Assembly: GCF_007829955.1 (NCBI RefSeq)
Contig: NZ_VIWX01000003.1
Location: 496,001-560,000 of the forward strand
Length of the DNA: 64,000 bases
Source of the DNA: Saccharopolyspora dendranthemae
GTDB taxonomy: Bacteria > Actinomycetota > Actinomycetes > Mycobacteriales > Pseudonocardiaceae
Reading direction: 5' to 3'
The notes beneath the pieces were generated by a model that saw only the letters and a program-made list of their open reading frames with translations, was not told where the DNA came from and did no database searches. A program made the translations under genes and the position numbers. The stretch's first letter is position 1. Every line of letters starts with the position of its first letter. Positions 16,962-27,244 of the stretch are shown here, piece after piece.

Positions 16962-18817
16962 GCGGCGGCGGTGCCGTTGCGCCGGGACTTCTGCTCGCGG
17001 GTCCGGCCGCCGTAGAGGACCGCGGCCGAGTTGACCAAGGCGAGGTGGCTGAACGCCTGCGGGAAGTTGCCGGTGAAGCACCCGCTCTCGACGTCGAACT
17101 CCTCGGCGTAGAGGCCGACGTCGTTGGCCATGGCGATGAGCTCGTCGAACATCCGCACCGCCTCGTCGCGGCGACCGCAGTAGGCCAGCGCGTCGACCAT
17201 CCAGAACGAGCAGGCGAGGAACGATCCCTCGCGCCCGGCGAGCCCGTCGACCTCGTTCGGCTGGTCGGTGGTGGTGTAGCGGTCGACCAGCACCCCGCGC
17301 TGGAGCTCGCGCTGAATGGCGTCGACGGTGCTGCGCATCCGCTCGTCCTCGCCGGAGATGAAGCCGACCGACGGCAGCAGCAGGACCGACGCGTCCAGCT
17401 CCGTCCCGCCGTAGAACTGGGTGAACGCGCCGAGATCCGGGTTCCACGCCCGGCTCAGCACCTCGTCGCGGACCTCGTCGCGCAGCGCTCGCCAGTGCTC
17501 GACCGGGCCGGGCAGCCCGTCCTCCTCGGCGGCGCGCACCGCGCGGTCGAACGCGACCCACACCATCACCCGGGAGTGCGTGAAGTGCCGGTCCGGTCCG
17601 CGCACCTCCCACAGGCCGCGATCGGGCTCCCGCCAGATCCGTGCGAGGTGGTGGAGCATGCCGCGCTGCACCGCCCACGAGTCCGCGCTCTCCACCAGCC
17701 CGCGTTCGCGGGCGAGGTGCAGGGCGTCCATCACCTCGCCGTAGACGTCCAGCTGCGTCTGCCGGTAGGCGGCGTTGCCGACCCGGACCGGGCCGTTGCC
17801 CCGGTAACCGGGCAGCCAGTCGGCCTCCCACTCGATCAGGTGCCGCTCGCCGCCGACGCCGTACATGATCTGCAGGTCGGCGGGGTCGCCCGCCACGGCG
17901 CGGACCAGCCAGCGCCGCCACGCCTCGGCCTCAGCGGTGCAGCCCAGGTCGTCCAGCGCGAGCAGCACCAGCGTGGCGTCGCGCAGCCAGCAGTAGCGGT
18001 AGTCCCAGTTGCGGTTGCCGGGAACGGCTTCCGGCAGCGACGTGGTGGGTGCGGCGATGATGCCGCCGGTCGGCGAGTACGTGAGGGCCTTGAGGGTGGC
18101 CAGCGAGCGGCGCACCGCCGTCCCGTGCGGACCGCTGTAGACGATCTTGGCGGACCACTGCCGCCAGTAGTCCTCGCACTCCTGCAGTTCCTGCTCGGGG
18201 TTCATCGGTGCGGGCATCACGTCGGGGTCCGAGGCCCACTGCAGCACCCAGGCCATGTGCTGACCTGCGGAGATCGTTCCGCGGTAGCGGTGCGCGCGCA
18301 CGTCGTCGACACGAGTGGGCAGCTCCTCGCCGCGCAGCACGACGGTGTGCGGACCCGCGATGCCCAGGACGTACTCGTCGAGCACCGGATCGGTCTCGCG
18401 GACCCGACGCACCCACGGCACCGAGTCGCCGTAGTCGAACCGCAGCACCCAGTCGAGCTGGAAGTCGACCTCGCCGGACACGCCCTCGACGATCCGCACC
18501 ACGCACGGTTCGTCGTGCTGGTTCACCTCGTGCGGCGGCATGAAGTCGATCAGCCGCAGCACCCCGGTGTCGGTCTGGAACTCCGTCTCCAGCACCAGGG
18601 AGTTGTCCCGGTACCGGCGGCGGACCTCCTGCACCGACCCGGTCGGGGCGATCGACCAGTGCCCGTCGCGCTCGCCGCCCAGCAGCCGGGTGAAGCAGGA
18701 AGGAGCGTCGAACCGGGGCAGGCACAACCAGTCGATGGAGCCGTCCTTGCCGACGAGCGCGGCCGTGCGCAGGTCGGAGAGCAACGCGTAGTCCTCGATG
18801 AGGCCCGGGCCTGTCAT
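16937..18817 (-). CDS. Glycoside hydrolase family 15 protein (glucoamylase/trehalase-like)
   Basis: A 626-residue cytoplasmic protein with the N-terminal domain (LIEDYALLSDLRTAALVGKDGSIDWLCLPRFDAPSCF) and the (alpha/alpha)6 catalytic domain (RNWDYRYCWLRDATL, GSFLACSFWMVDALA) of actinobacterial GH15 proteins. The family includes glucoamylases and the mycobacterial trehalase; which substrate applies here cannot be read from the sequence. ATG at 18817. Its 3' end overlaps the c-di-GMP gene by 25 bases tail to tail, so transcripts of the two are antisense to each other there. Confidence 0.9.
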   Translation of the reverse strand: MTGPGLIEDYALLSDLRTAALVGKDGSIDWLCLPRFDAPSCFTRLLGGERDGHWSIAPTGSVQEVRRRYRDNSLVLETEFQTDTGVLRLIDFMPPHEVNQHDEPCVVRIVEGVSGEVDFQLDWVLRFDYGDSVPWVRRVRETDPVLDEYVLGIAGPHTVVLRGEELPTRVDDVRAHRYRGTISAGQHMAWVLQWASDPDVMPAPMNPEQELQECEDYWRQWSAKIVYSGPHGTAVRRSLATLKALTYSPTGGIIAAPTTSLPEAVPGNRNWDYRYCWLRDATLVLLALDDLGCTAEAEAWRRWLVRAVAGDPADLQIMYGVGGERHLIEWEADWLPGYRGNGPVRVGNAAYRQTQLDVYGEVMDALHLARERGLVESADSWAVQRGMLHHLARIWREPDRGLWEVRGPDRHFTHSRVMVWVAFDRAVRAAEEDGLPGPVEHWRALRDEVRDEVLSRAWNPDLGAFTQFYGGTELDASVLLLPSVGFISGEDERMRSTVDAIQRELQRGVLVDRYTTTDQPNEVDGLAGREGSFLACSFWMVDALAYCGRRDEAVRMFDELIAMANDVGLYAEEFDVESGCFTGNFPQAFSHLALVNSAAVLYGGRTREQKSRRNGTAAAQSRWDEM

Positions 18818-18943
18818 CCTGCCGACCCTAGGGTCATCCGGAGCGCGACGGTAGCCGCTGAGATTCCGCCACGCGACCCGGGAGCGGCACCTCGGGTTTC
18901 GCCGCTCGCCCCGCCGAGCGAGACGAGCGGTCTCCGCCGGTGC

Positions 18944-19516
18944 TCAGCCCTGATCTTCGGCGAACTGGACGAGGACGCCGTTGGGGATCACGGCCTGGAC
19001 GGCTTCGTGCAGGTTGAGCCCGAGGTCGTAGCCGCCGAGGACGTCGGGGAGCCAGGAACCCGGAACCGTGCGGAAGCCCGGCCAGTCCTCGGGCACCCGC
19101 GAGGCCGACGTGCAGGCGGGCACCAGCGTGGTGCCGTCGGACATCTCAGCGGTGTAGACGTTGCGGTCCTCGGCCGAGGGCGCGTAGAGCATCACCTCGC
19201 CGTCCAGGACGGCCTGGGGCAGGTCATCCTCGGGGCGTTCGCCGTCGGCGATCTCGTCGAGCACGCGCTCCAGGTCGTTGCTCGGTTCCGGCCGGTGCAG
19301 CATCAGGTCCGAGGGGACGTACTGCTCGTTGAACTGGAACTCCTCGTCGATCACGCCGTTCTCGTCGATGCGGTACGCGCCGACGACGCCCTCCGGAGGC
19401 ATGTCGCCTTCCTCGTCCTGCGCGTAACCGGGGTCGGCGATGTACAGCCAGGTACTGGGGTTCTCCTGGGCGTGCGCACGCATCTCGTCGGTGATCGGCG
19501 GGGTGGGTTCGGTCAT
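18944..19516 (-). CDS. SseB-like / type VII secretion-associated family protein
   Basis: 190 residues, acidic, no signal peptide or membrane segment. The N-terminal ~70 residues (ITDEMRAHAQENPSTWLYI, VVGAYRIDENGVIDEEFQFN) and the C-terminal SseB-like part (EVMLYAPSAEDRNVYTAE, VYTSAS-like TSASRVPEDW, GLNLHEAVQAVIPNG) resemble actinobacterial proteins annotated as type VII secretion-system-associated. No ESX gene is in the window, so this would be an orphan copy. ATG at 19516. Assignment rests on recalled family patterns and is moderately sure. Confidence 0.6.
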   Translation of the reverse strand: MTEPTPPITDEMRAHAQENPSTWLYIADPGYAQDEEGDMPPEGVVGAYRIDENGVIDEEFQFNEQYVPSDLMLHRPEPSNDLERVLDEIADGERPEDDLPQAVLDGEVMLYAPSAEDRNVYTAEMSDGTTLVPACTSASRVPEDWPGFRTVPGSWLPDVLGGYDLGLNLHEAVQAVIPNGVLVQFAEDQG

Positions 19517-19699
19517 GGGGTTGGCGACTCCATCAGCTCGGCTGGACAGGAGAACGCCCGCGAGTGGTGGGCGTTCCCGTTGAAGGGTCCCATTCTTCGC
19601 CCGGAGTGGTCCGAAGAGGTCAGTCCGCCGTTTTGAGGTGCCGTCTCGCGCGATGGCGGGGGAGACTTGGTCTCCGGGGTTCTCGGGGAGGGGCGTTCG

Positions 19700-20119
19700 A
19701 TGATCGGTCAGCGGGAAGCGTTGCGCATGTTCGGGTGCGAGGTCTTCGACCCGGCAGGACAGCGAATCGGCATCGTGGGACAGCTGTTCATCGACGACGA
19801 CACCGAGCAACCCGCGTGGATCACGGTCCAAACCGGTCTGTTCGGCACCAACGAGAGCTTCGTGCCGCTCGACGGCGCCGCCTTCGACGGCGACACGCTG
19901 ACGGTCTCGGTCGGCAAGGACGCGGTGCGCCAGGCGCCGCGGGTCGACCTGGAGAAGGGCGACCTGCCGCTGGCGACGGAGCGAGCGCTGTTCCTCTACT
20001 ACGGGATGACCTACGGCGTGGAGCCCCAGCCCGGGGAGGGCGAGACCGCGCAGTCCGGCGACGAGTACGTCGAGTCGGTCCGGCTGCGGTTGCGGCGCTG
20101 GGTAGCCGCTACCCGGTAG
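19700..20119 (+). CDS. PRC-barrel domain protein
   Basis: 139 residues. The first ~80 residues form a PRC-barrel (GCEVFDPAGQRIGIVGQLFIDDDTEQPAWITVQTG; the stretch is continuous here but each part fits the six-strand fold), known from RimM and photosynthetic reaction-centre H subunits. The C-terminal ~50 residues are charged. Such stand-alone proteins in actinobacteria are often stress-associated but uncharacterised. ATG at 19700 follows GGGGAGGGGCG. It is divergent from the SseB-like gene. Confidence 0.75.
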   Translation: MIGQREALRMFGCEVFDPAGQRIGIVGQLFIDDDTEQPAWITVQTGLFGTNESFVPLDGAAFDGDTLTVSVGKDAVRQAPRVDLEKGDLPLATERALFLYYGMTYGVEPQPGEGETAQSGDEYVESVRLRLRRWVAATR

Positions 20120-20154
20120 GGCGTCCACCCCCTCAGTTATATTGAGTACGGACT

Positions 20155-20313
20155 GTTACCTCTACTTGCGGGTAACAACTGGGAAATCCGGCGATCGCCG
20201 TGCCGTTCGGCCCCTTGTGCTAGCCACGGTTTCAGCTGCTCATTCCCGGTAGGAAGCGCCCGATTGGGAAAGCGTTAACCCCAACGTCCGATTGTTTGGC
20301 GCAAATTCGCCAA
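20155..20313. promoter_or_regulatory. Leader region of the S8 protease with two inverted repeats
   Basis: GTTACC at 20155-20160 pairs with GGTAAC at 20171-20176 (10-base loop), and TTGGCG at 20296-20301 pairs with CGCCAA at 20308-20313 (6-base loop). The second is ~95 bases before the protease start and could be an operator. Neither matches a regulator site I know. Confidence 0.35.
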
Positions 20314-20408
20314 CGTCGCCCATACGAGTGGGCTCGCTGGTTACGTTCCGCCTTGAAACACCTCCGCTCGGCCCCACCCGAGCGGAACCGTTTGAAGGAG
20401 GGGAACGC

Positions 20409-21581
<1,173 letters not shown>

Positions 21582-21605
21582 TCGCCTGACGCGATAGAGC
21601 GCCGT

Positions 21606-21642
21606 CGCGGGCCCTTCCTGAGCGCTTCAGGGAGGGCCCGCG
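21606..21642 (+). terminator. Terminator after S8 protease
   Basis: CGCGGGCCC at 21606-21614 pairs with GGGCCCGCG at 21634-21642, and inner bases (TCCTGA/TCAGGGA) extend the stem imperfectly. It begins 25 bases after the protease stop. Confidence 0.75.
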
Positions 21643-21852
21643 TTGCGTGAGAGGCGCTGCTTTTCGGGGGTATCGGGACTCCGCTGATCGGGCGTAAACA
21701 CGTTCGTCGCCCCACTTGTCCGGCGAAAGTCGGTTCCGGCGGTTGCTCCCGGTGGATACGTTGCCCAATAACAGGGGGAGCTCAGTGTCCATTGCGATTC
21801 CCGCGCCTGATCGGGGCGGGTTTCGCCGGGGCACATCGAGGAGGGATGTGCC

Positions 21853-22650
21853 GTGTTACCCGGATACACAGAGGAACTGACCAAGGCGTCGACCGAGGTC
21901 GCCGAGCCGGGCGGGCCGGTCGCGCCGGAGCAGCTCAGCCAGCGCACCGTGCAGGCGCAGGTCGCTTCGGTCACCCGAGCGGCTCGCGCGCAGGCGGGCA
22001 GCGGTGGAGTGCTGCAGGTCGTGCACGGGGCCAAGCGGGTCGGCTGGGCCGCCTACGAGTTGCAGGCGAGCGCCACGCACCTGGTCCAGGGCGTCGCCAA
22101 GCCGCCCTACGCGCAGACCGGGACGTTGGACTCCCTGGAATCGCGCAAGCTCGCCGAAGGCGTCCGGTACCAGGTCCTCTACGACCGCTCGGCGCTCGCA
22201 CGCCCGCCGCAGCTGGACATCACCACCAAGCTCGTCGCGCTGGGCGAGCAGGCGCGGGTGATCCACGTGGCGCCCACCAAGCTGATCATGGTGGACAACG
22301 AGATCGCGCTGCTGCCGCTGACCGTCACTGAGACCTCGGTGGAGAGCGCGGTCGTGGTGCGCAGCTCGGCGATGCTGGCGGCGATCGCCCGCATCTTCGA
22401 GGACCTGTGGCGCTACGCGGCGCCGTTCACCGCCAACCAGGACCTCGACGGCAACGAGCTGCGGCCCACGGAGGAGGAGCGGTGGATCCTGTCGCTGCTC
22501 GCCTCGGGTGCCACCGATGACACCATCGGCCGGTTGATGGGCTTCAGCGCTCGCACGGCGCACCGCCGGGTGCGCGAGCTGATCTCCCGGTTGGGCGTCG
22601 AGACCCGGTTCCAAGCGGGGATGCAGGCGGTCAAGCTCGGCTGGCTGTGA
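21853..22650 (+). CDS. LuxR-type transcriptional regulator with TrmB-like effector region
   Basis: 265 residues. The C-terminal ~60 residues form a LuxR/NarL-type helix-turn-helix (RPTEEERWILSLLASGATDDTI, MGFSARTAHRRVRELI). The central region (VRYQVLYDRSAL, ARVIHVAPTKLIMVDNEIALLPL) resembles the phospholipase-D-like effector segment in TrmB-type actinobacterial regulators. No receiver domain is present, so it is not a two-component regulator. GTG at 21853. No cognate operon is adjacent. Confidence 0.8.
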   Translation: MLPGYTEELTKASTEVAEPGGPVAPEQLSQRTVQAQVASVTRAARAQAGSGGVLQVVHGAKRVGWAAYELQASATHLVQGVAKPPYAQTGTLDSLESRKLAEGVRYQVLYDRSALARPPQLDITTKLVALGEQARVIHVAPTKLIMVDNEIALLPLTVTETSVESAVVVRSSAMLAAIARIFEDLWRYAAPFTANQDLDGNELRPTEEERWILSLLASGATDDTIGRLMGFSARTAHRRVRELISRLGVETRFQAGMQAVKLGWL

Positions 22651-22748
22651 ATCGATCAGGCGCCTCGGCACCGGTTCTGCACATCTGAGCACCGGCACCG
22701 GGGCGCACGGTCGCTGCTTAGCCGCCTCACCTGCGAAGTCGCACGGCC

Positions 22749-22822
22749 GGTCCCAGTTTTAGTCCAAACCGAGGACCCTTCGCGCCCGAAATGTCGGCTC
22801 AGTTATGACTAAAACTGGGACC
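22749..22822. repeat. 68-bp palindromic repeat family, copy B
   Basis: The core 22752-22819 is 68 bases, with arms CCCAGTTTTAGTCCAAAC and GTTATGACTAAAACTGGG and a spacer containing GCGCCCGAAATGTCGG. It ends 18 bases before the start of the next gene. The right arm contains an ATG (22805) in frame with that gene; it should not be taken as the start. Confidence 0.9.
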
Positions 22823-22837
22823 ACTAGACTCCGGGGC

Positions 22838-23227
22838 ATGCCGAAGCGCGGTGCTGTGGATCCCGGGGAGGTGCGCGAGGCGGTGACCGCCGTGCGCGAG
22901 TGGCTCGACGACGCGCAGCACCGCCCCGCCAGGCCCGAGATGGCCAAGGCCGTGCGGCTGAGCCTGCGCACGCTGGAGCAGGTCGCCCCGGGCAACACGG
23001 TCGAGGTGCGGGTCCCGCCGTTCGCGGCCGTGCAGTGCGTCGAAGGCCCCCGGCACACCCGAGGCACCCCGCCGAACGTCGTCGAGACCGACGCGCGAAC
23101 CTGGCTGCTGCTCGCGACCGGCCGTCTGACCTGGTCGGAGGCCGTCGCTGACGGCCTGCTGACGGCCTCCGGTTCCCGCTCCGACGTCTCCCGATGGCTC
23201 CCGATCGTCCGCGTGGAGAGCAGCTGA
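22838..23227 (+). CDS. Sterol-carrier-family protein (Rv0807-like)
   Basis: 129 residues. The position directly before purF and the sequence (DPGEVREAVTAVREWLDD, VEVRVPPFAAVQCVEGPRHTRGTPPNVVETDARTWLLLATGRLTW; each portion is characteristic) match the small actinobacterial family adjacent to purF in mycobacteria. The fold resembles SCP2-type lipid-binding domains; a ligand is unknown. ATG at 22838. The upstream ATG within repeat copy B is rejected because it would translate the repeat. Confidence 0.8.
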   Translation: MPKRGAVDPGEVREAVTAVREWLDDAQHRPARPEMAKAVRLSLRTLEQVAPGNTVEVRVPPFAAVQCVEGPRHTRGTPPNVVETDARTWLLLATGRLTWSEAVADGLLTASGSRSDVSRWLPIVRVESS

Positions 23228-23303
23228 AGGGCTCCGAGCTGCTACGTGTTGTGATGAGATGGCTGACACGCTTCGGGTGGGGTTCCCCCAGGTTTCGAGG
23301 GTC

Positions 23304-23319
23304 TTACACTGAGGTGTAA
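23304..23319. promoter_or_regulatory. Inverted repeat upstream of purF
   Basis: TTACAC-TGAG-GTGTAA, a perfect 6-bp palindrome with a 4-base centre, 30 bases before the purF start. Each half fits the BldD half-site TnACnC, but the spacer is longer than the one-base spacer of BldD boxes. It could be an operator for purine repression or overlap the -10 region. Confidence 0.45.
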
Positions 23320-23348
23320 CTCCGACTCCGTCATCCAGGGAGTTTTCG

Positions 23349-24953
23349 GTGGTCACCGACCGTCCGGCTAACGCCAGCACGACAACGGACCTGCCCTTTC
23401 CGACCTTCGACACCTCGCCCGAGGCCTTGGAGCGGGACATCCCGCGCGAGGAATGCGGCGTTTTCGGCGTCTGGGCCCCTGGAGAGGAAGTCGCCAAGCT
23501 CTCGTTCTACGGGCTCTACGCCCTCCAGCACCGGGGTCAGGAAGCCGCCGGCATCGCCGTCGGAGACGGCTCCCAGGTGGTCGTCTACAAGGACCTGGGC
23601 CTGGTCAGCCAGGTGTTCACCGAGCAGACCCTCGCCTCGCTGCACGGGCACGTCGCGGTCGGGCACTGCCGGTACTCCACCACCGGAGGGGGCTCCTGGG
23701 AGAACGCGCAGCCGACCTTCCGCGCCACCGGTGCGGGCAGCGGCCTCGCGCTCGGCCACAACGGCAACCTGGTCAACACCGCTGAGCTGCTGGACCGCGC
23801 CCGCGAGTTCGGCCGGGTCGACGGCGGCAACCTGTCGTCCCCCGCCAACGGCTGCGAGCGCGCGAGCAGCGATTCCGACCTGGTCACCGGCATGCTCGCC
23901 GCCAAGGCCGCGGACATCGGCCTGGAGCAGGCCGCGATGGAGCTGTTCCCGACCGTCTCGGGCGCGTTCTCGATGGTCTTCTGCGACGAGGGCACGCTGT
24001 ACGCGGTCCGCGACCCGCAGGGCGTTCGCCCGCTGGTGCTCGGCCGCCTCGAGCGCGGCTGGGTGGTGGCCAGCGAGACCGCCGCGCTGGACATCGTGGG
24101 GGCGTCCTTCGTCCGCGAGGTCGAGCCGGGCGAGCTGCTGGCAATCGACGCCGAGGGTCTGCGGTCGCAGTCCTTCGCCAGCCCCAAGCCCAAGGGCTGC
24201 GTGTTCGAGTACGTCTACCTGGCGCGCCCGGACACCACGATCTCCGGCCGGACGGTGCACGGCACCCGCGTGGAGATCGGCCGCAAGCTGGCCAAGGAAC
24301 ACCCGGTGGACGCCGATCTGGTCATCCCCGTCCCGGAGTCGGGCACCCCGGCTGCGGTCGGCTACGCCCAGGCCTCCGGCATCCCCTACGGCAACGGCCT
24401 GGTGAAGAACTCCTACGTGGGCCGGACGTTCATCCAGCCCTCGCAGACGATCCGCCAGCTCGGCATCCGGCTGAAGCTCAACCCGCTGCGCGAGGTCATC
24501 CGGGGCAAGCGGCTGGTCGTGGTCGACGACTCCATCGTTCGCGGCAACACCCAGCGCGCGCTGGTGCGGATGCTGCGCGAGGCCGGGGCCGTCGAGGTGC
24601 ACGTGCGGATCGCTTCACCGCCGGTGAAGTGGCCCTGCTTCTACGGCATCGACTTCGCCTCCCGCGCCGAGCTGGTGGCCAACGGCGTCGACGACGACGG
24701 CGTGCGGCGCTCGATCGGCGCCGACAGCCTGGGCTACGTCTCGCTGGACAACCTGATCGGCGCCACGGAGCAGCCGCGCAACCGGTTGTGCGCTGCGTGC
24801 TTCGACGGCGAGTACCCGATCCCGCTGCCCGACGACGCGCGCATCGGCAAGTACCTGCTGGAGGGACTCAGCACCGAGCGCGGTGTGGCTGGTCCGGCCA
24901 CGCCCGTGTTGCCCAGCGGTTACGGGGCGGAAGACGCGCTGCAACGGCCTTGA
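23349..24953 (+). CDS. purF: Amidophosphoribosyltransferase
   Basis: A 534-residue enzyme making phosphoribosylamine from PRPP and glutamine, the committed step of purine synthesis. A ~35-residue propeptide precedes Cys36 (REECGVFGVW), the N-terminal nucleophile exposed by processing. The PRPP-binding loop is RLVVVDDSIVRGNT. Cysteines in GCVFEYVY, WPCFYGIDF and LCAAC fit the [4Fe-4S] ligands of the Bacillus-type enzyme. GTG at 23349 follows a CAGGGAG-like site. It forms a same-strand run with the Rv0807-like gene and purM. Confidence 0.97.
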   Translation: MVTDRPANASTTTDLPFPTFDTSPEALERDIPREECGVFGVWAPGEEVAKLSFYGLYALQHRGQEAAGIAVGDGSQVVVYKDLGLVSQVFTEQTLASLHGHVAVGHCRYSTTGGGSWENAQPTFRATGAGSGLALGHNGNLVNTAELLDRAREFGRVDGGNLSSPANGCERASSDSDLVTGMLAAKAADIGLEQAAMELFPTVSGAFSMVFCDEGTLYAVRDPQGVRPLVLGRLERGWVVASETAALDIVGASFVREVEPGELLAIDAEGLRSQSFASPKPKGCVFEYVYLARPDTTISGRTVHGTRVEIGRKLAKEHPVDADLVIPVPESGTPAAVGYAQASGIPYGNGLVKNSYVGRTFIQPSQTIRQLGIRLKLNPLREVIRGKRLVVVDDSIVRGNTQRALVRMLREAGAVEVHVRIASPPVKWPCFYGIDFASRAELVANGVDDDGVRRSIGADSLGYVSLDNLIGATEQPRNRLCAACFDGEYPIPLPDDARIGKYLLEGLSTERGVAGPATPVLPSGYGAEDALQRP

Positions 24954-25035
24954 CCTGACCGTCGCCGCGTAGCGTTGGCCGTGCCAGGATTGCGCGTCCG
25001 GCGAATCGCAAATCGCACTAGATGTGGAGCCAGTC

Positions 25036-26148
<1,113 letters not shown>

Positions 26149-26156
26149 CCAACACC

Positions 26157-26195
26157 AAGAAGGGCCGTGACTCCGAGAGAGTCACGGCCCTTCTT
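26157..26195 (+). terminator. Terminator after purM
   Basis: A perfect 17-bp stem (AAGAAGGGCCGTGACTC) with a 5-base loop, followed by TTCTTT, nine bases after the purM stop. A classic intrinsic terminator. Confidence 0.93.
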
Positions 26196-26207
26196 TGCGC
26201 AACGTAT

Positions 26208-26380
26208 GGACGTCAGGCAAGCGACGGAGTCGCTTTCTCCTTGCCCCACCTGAGCAACTGGCACCGCCGGGGGTTCTGAGCGGCTTCGTGGCGAGCACGC
26301 CGCGACGCCGTGTATTGGCATACATCAGGAGTGGCGCGCGGAGTCCACGGAGCCGCTCAGGTTTCCCCTACTCGCACCGC
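26208..26380 (-). repeat. Structured ~175-bp repeat, copy 3 (inverted, most diverged)
   Basis: Read on the minus strand it aligns with 33345-33520 and 45549-45721. The conserved 3' part (GTTGCTCAGGTGGGGCA then AAGCGAC-TCC-GTCGCTT and GCCTGACGTC) is near identical. The long stem has a different sequence (CTGAGCGGCTCCGTGG pairing with CCACGAAGCCGCTCAG), as does the inner stem (TGTAT-GCCA-ATACA). It begins just after the purM terminator. Confidence 0.85.
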
Positions 26381-26604
26381 CAAGCAACCCAGCCATGGAG
26401 AGAGGACAAGATAGGGCCGGCGCGTGCGGGCCGCCTCTCGGCGGATGGCACTGCAAGGCTCCAGCCGAACGGTATTCCAAGCAGGCGATAGTTGGAGCCC
26501 GGGGGCACGCGCACGACGCCGGCACCCCGTACAACGAGCGAGGGCCCCTGAGGATTCCCGGCATGGTGCCGATCACCCGTTGGAGGGGTCCGCTGGGCGC
26601 GCAG

Positions 26605-26647
26605 CACGTGGGGCGGTGCGGGAGTTGATCCCGCACCGCCCCACGTG
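26605..26647. terminator. Perfect 18-bp inverted repeat
   Basis: CACGTGGGGCGGTGCGGG at 26605-26622 pairs completely with 26630-26647 around a 7-base loop. No recognised gene ends immediately before it, so it may terminate an unannotated transcript. Confidence 0.7.
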
Positions 26648-26691
26648 TCCTGCGTGTTCAGCCCCGTCCCCGGGTGTCTCGCAGACGTGAG

Positions 26692-26721
26692 TGGCGCCGC
26701 CGGTCGCGACCGGCGGCGCCA
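26692..26721. terminator. Perfect 30-bp palindrome downstream of DUF3073 gene
   Basis: Half-site TGGCGCCGCCGGTCG followed by its exact complement, ~97 bases past the DUF3073 stop on the minus strand. Position and strength fit a terminator. Confidence 0.7.
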
Positions 26722-26818
26722 TCCACGTCTTGATCCTCTTGTTGGTCCTGCGAGCTAAGCGACGCGCTCCGCCATCGGGCGAACAGCGTTCAACCGCTGT
26801 TCTAGCTGGAGGAATGCG

Positions 26819-27007
26819 TCAACGTCGACCGTAGTCGTAGTCGTCGTACCCGTCGTCGTGCGAGTCATCGCGGTCTTCGCTGGACCACTCGCCGGACTCC
26901 GAGGTCGACAGCTCGCGCTGCAACGCCTCTATGTCCATGGACGGGGAACTGTACTTAAGCTCGCGGGCCACCTTCGTCTGCTTGGCCTTAGCCCGGCCGC
27001 GCCCCAT
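26819..27007 (-). CDS. DUF3073 protein
   Basis: 62 residues. MGRGRAKAKQTKVARELKYS at the N-terminus is the hallmark of DUF3073, a small actinobacterial protein usually encoded next to purM (Rv0810c in M. tuberculosis, recalled). The C-terminal third is very acidic with Tyr-Asp repeats (DDSHDDGYDDYDYGRR). Basic head and acidic tail suggest nucleic-acid or protein contact, but function is unknown. ATG at 27007 follows GAGGGGG. Confidence 0.92.
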   Translation of the reverse strand: MGRGRAKAKQTKVARELKYSSPSMDIEALQRELSTSESGEWSSEDRDDSHDDGYDDYDYGRR

Positions 27008-27244
27008 GGCTCGACCCCCTCGCACAGGGTGTGCGGGGCGGACAGGGGAAAGCCGGCCCCGCATGATCTCGACAACTTTTCCTGTAACTACCGTACCGTG
27101 TCGAGGCGGTTCAACGCGACGTGGTGCCAGGAGTTGGCCCCCGTGTCTTGGGTGACGTCGCCCTCGCCCGATTCGATCAACCCGATGGTGCAGTTCGCGC
27201 GGGGGTGCCAGTCGCGCGGAGCGGCTCGTCGGGGGCATGACACG

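Larger units (their letters stand above)
26381..26818. other. Non-coding stretch between repeat copy 3 and DUF3073 gene
   Basis: 438 bases with two strong hairpins (26605-26647 and 26692-26721). Short open frames on both strands lack ribosome sites and recognisable homology. A segment around 26455-26500 can form a GGCTCC.../...GGAGCC hairpin on either strand. A BldC-type gene, which I recall near purM and DUF3073 in streptomycetes, is not visible here. Confidence 0.5.

Noticed and set aside
14613..17921. 1102-codon open frame on the minus strand
   Set aside because: Shadow of GH15 and antisense of the GGDEF-EAL gene, without recognisable domains.
15761..19636. 1291-codon open frame on the + strand
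   Set aside because: It is a shifted frame of the GGDEF-EAL gene joined to the antisense of GH15; composition is Arg/Ala/Gly-rich and no motif is seen.
22805..22837. Extended start (MTKTG...) for the Rv0807-like gene
   Set aside because: The extra codons lie in the 68-bp repeat; the same MTKTG start appears before mshD for the same reason.
26368..26607. 79-codon minus-strand frame after purM
   Set aside because: It runs into the structured repeat, lacks a ribosome site and resembles no family; the region is better explained by structured DNA/RNA.
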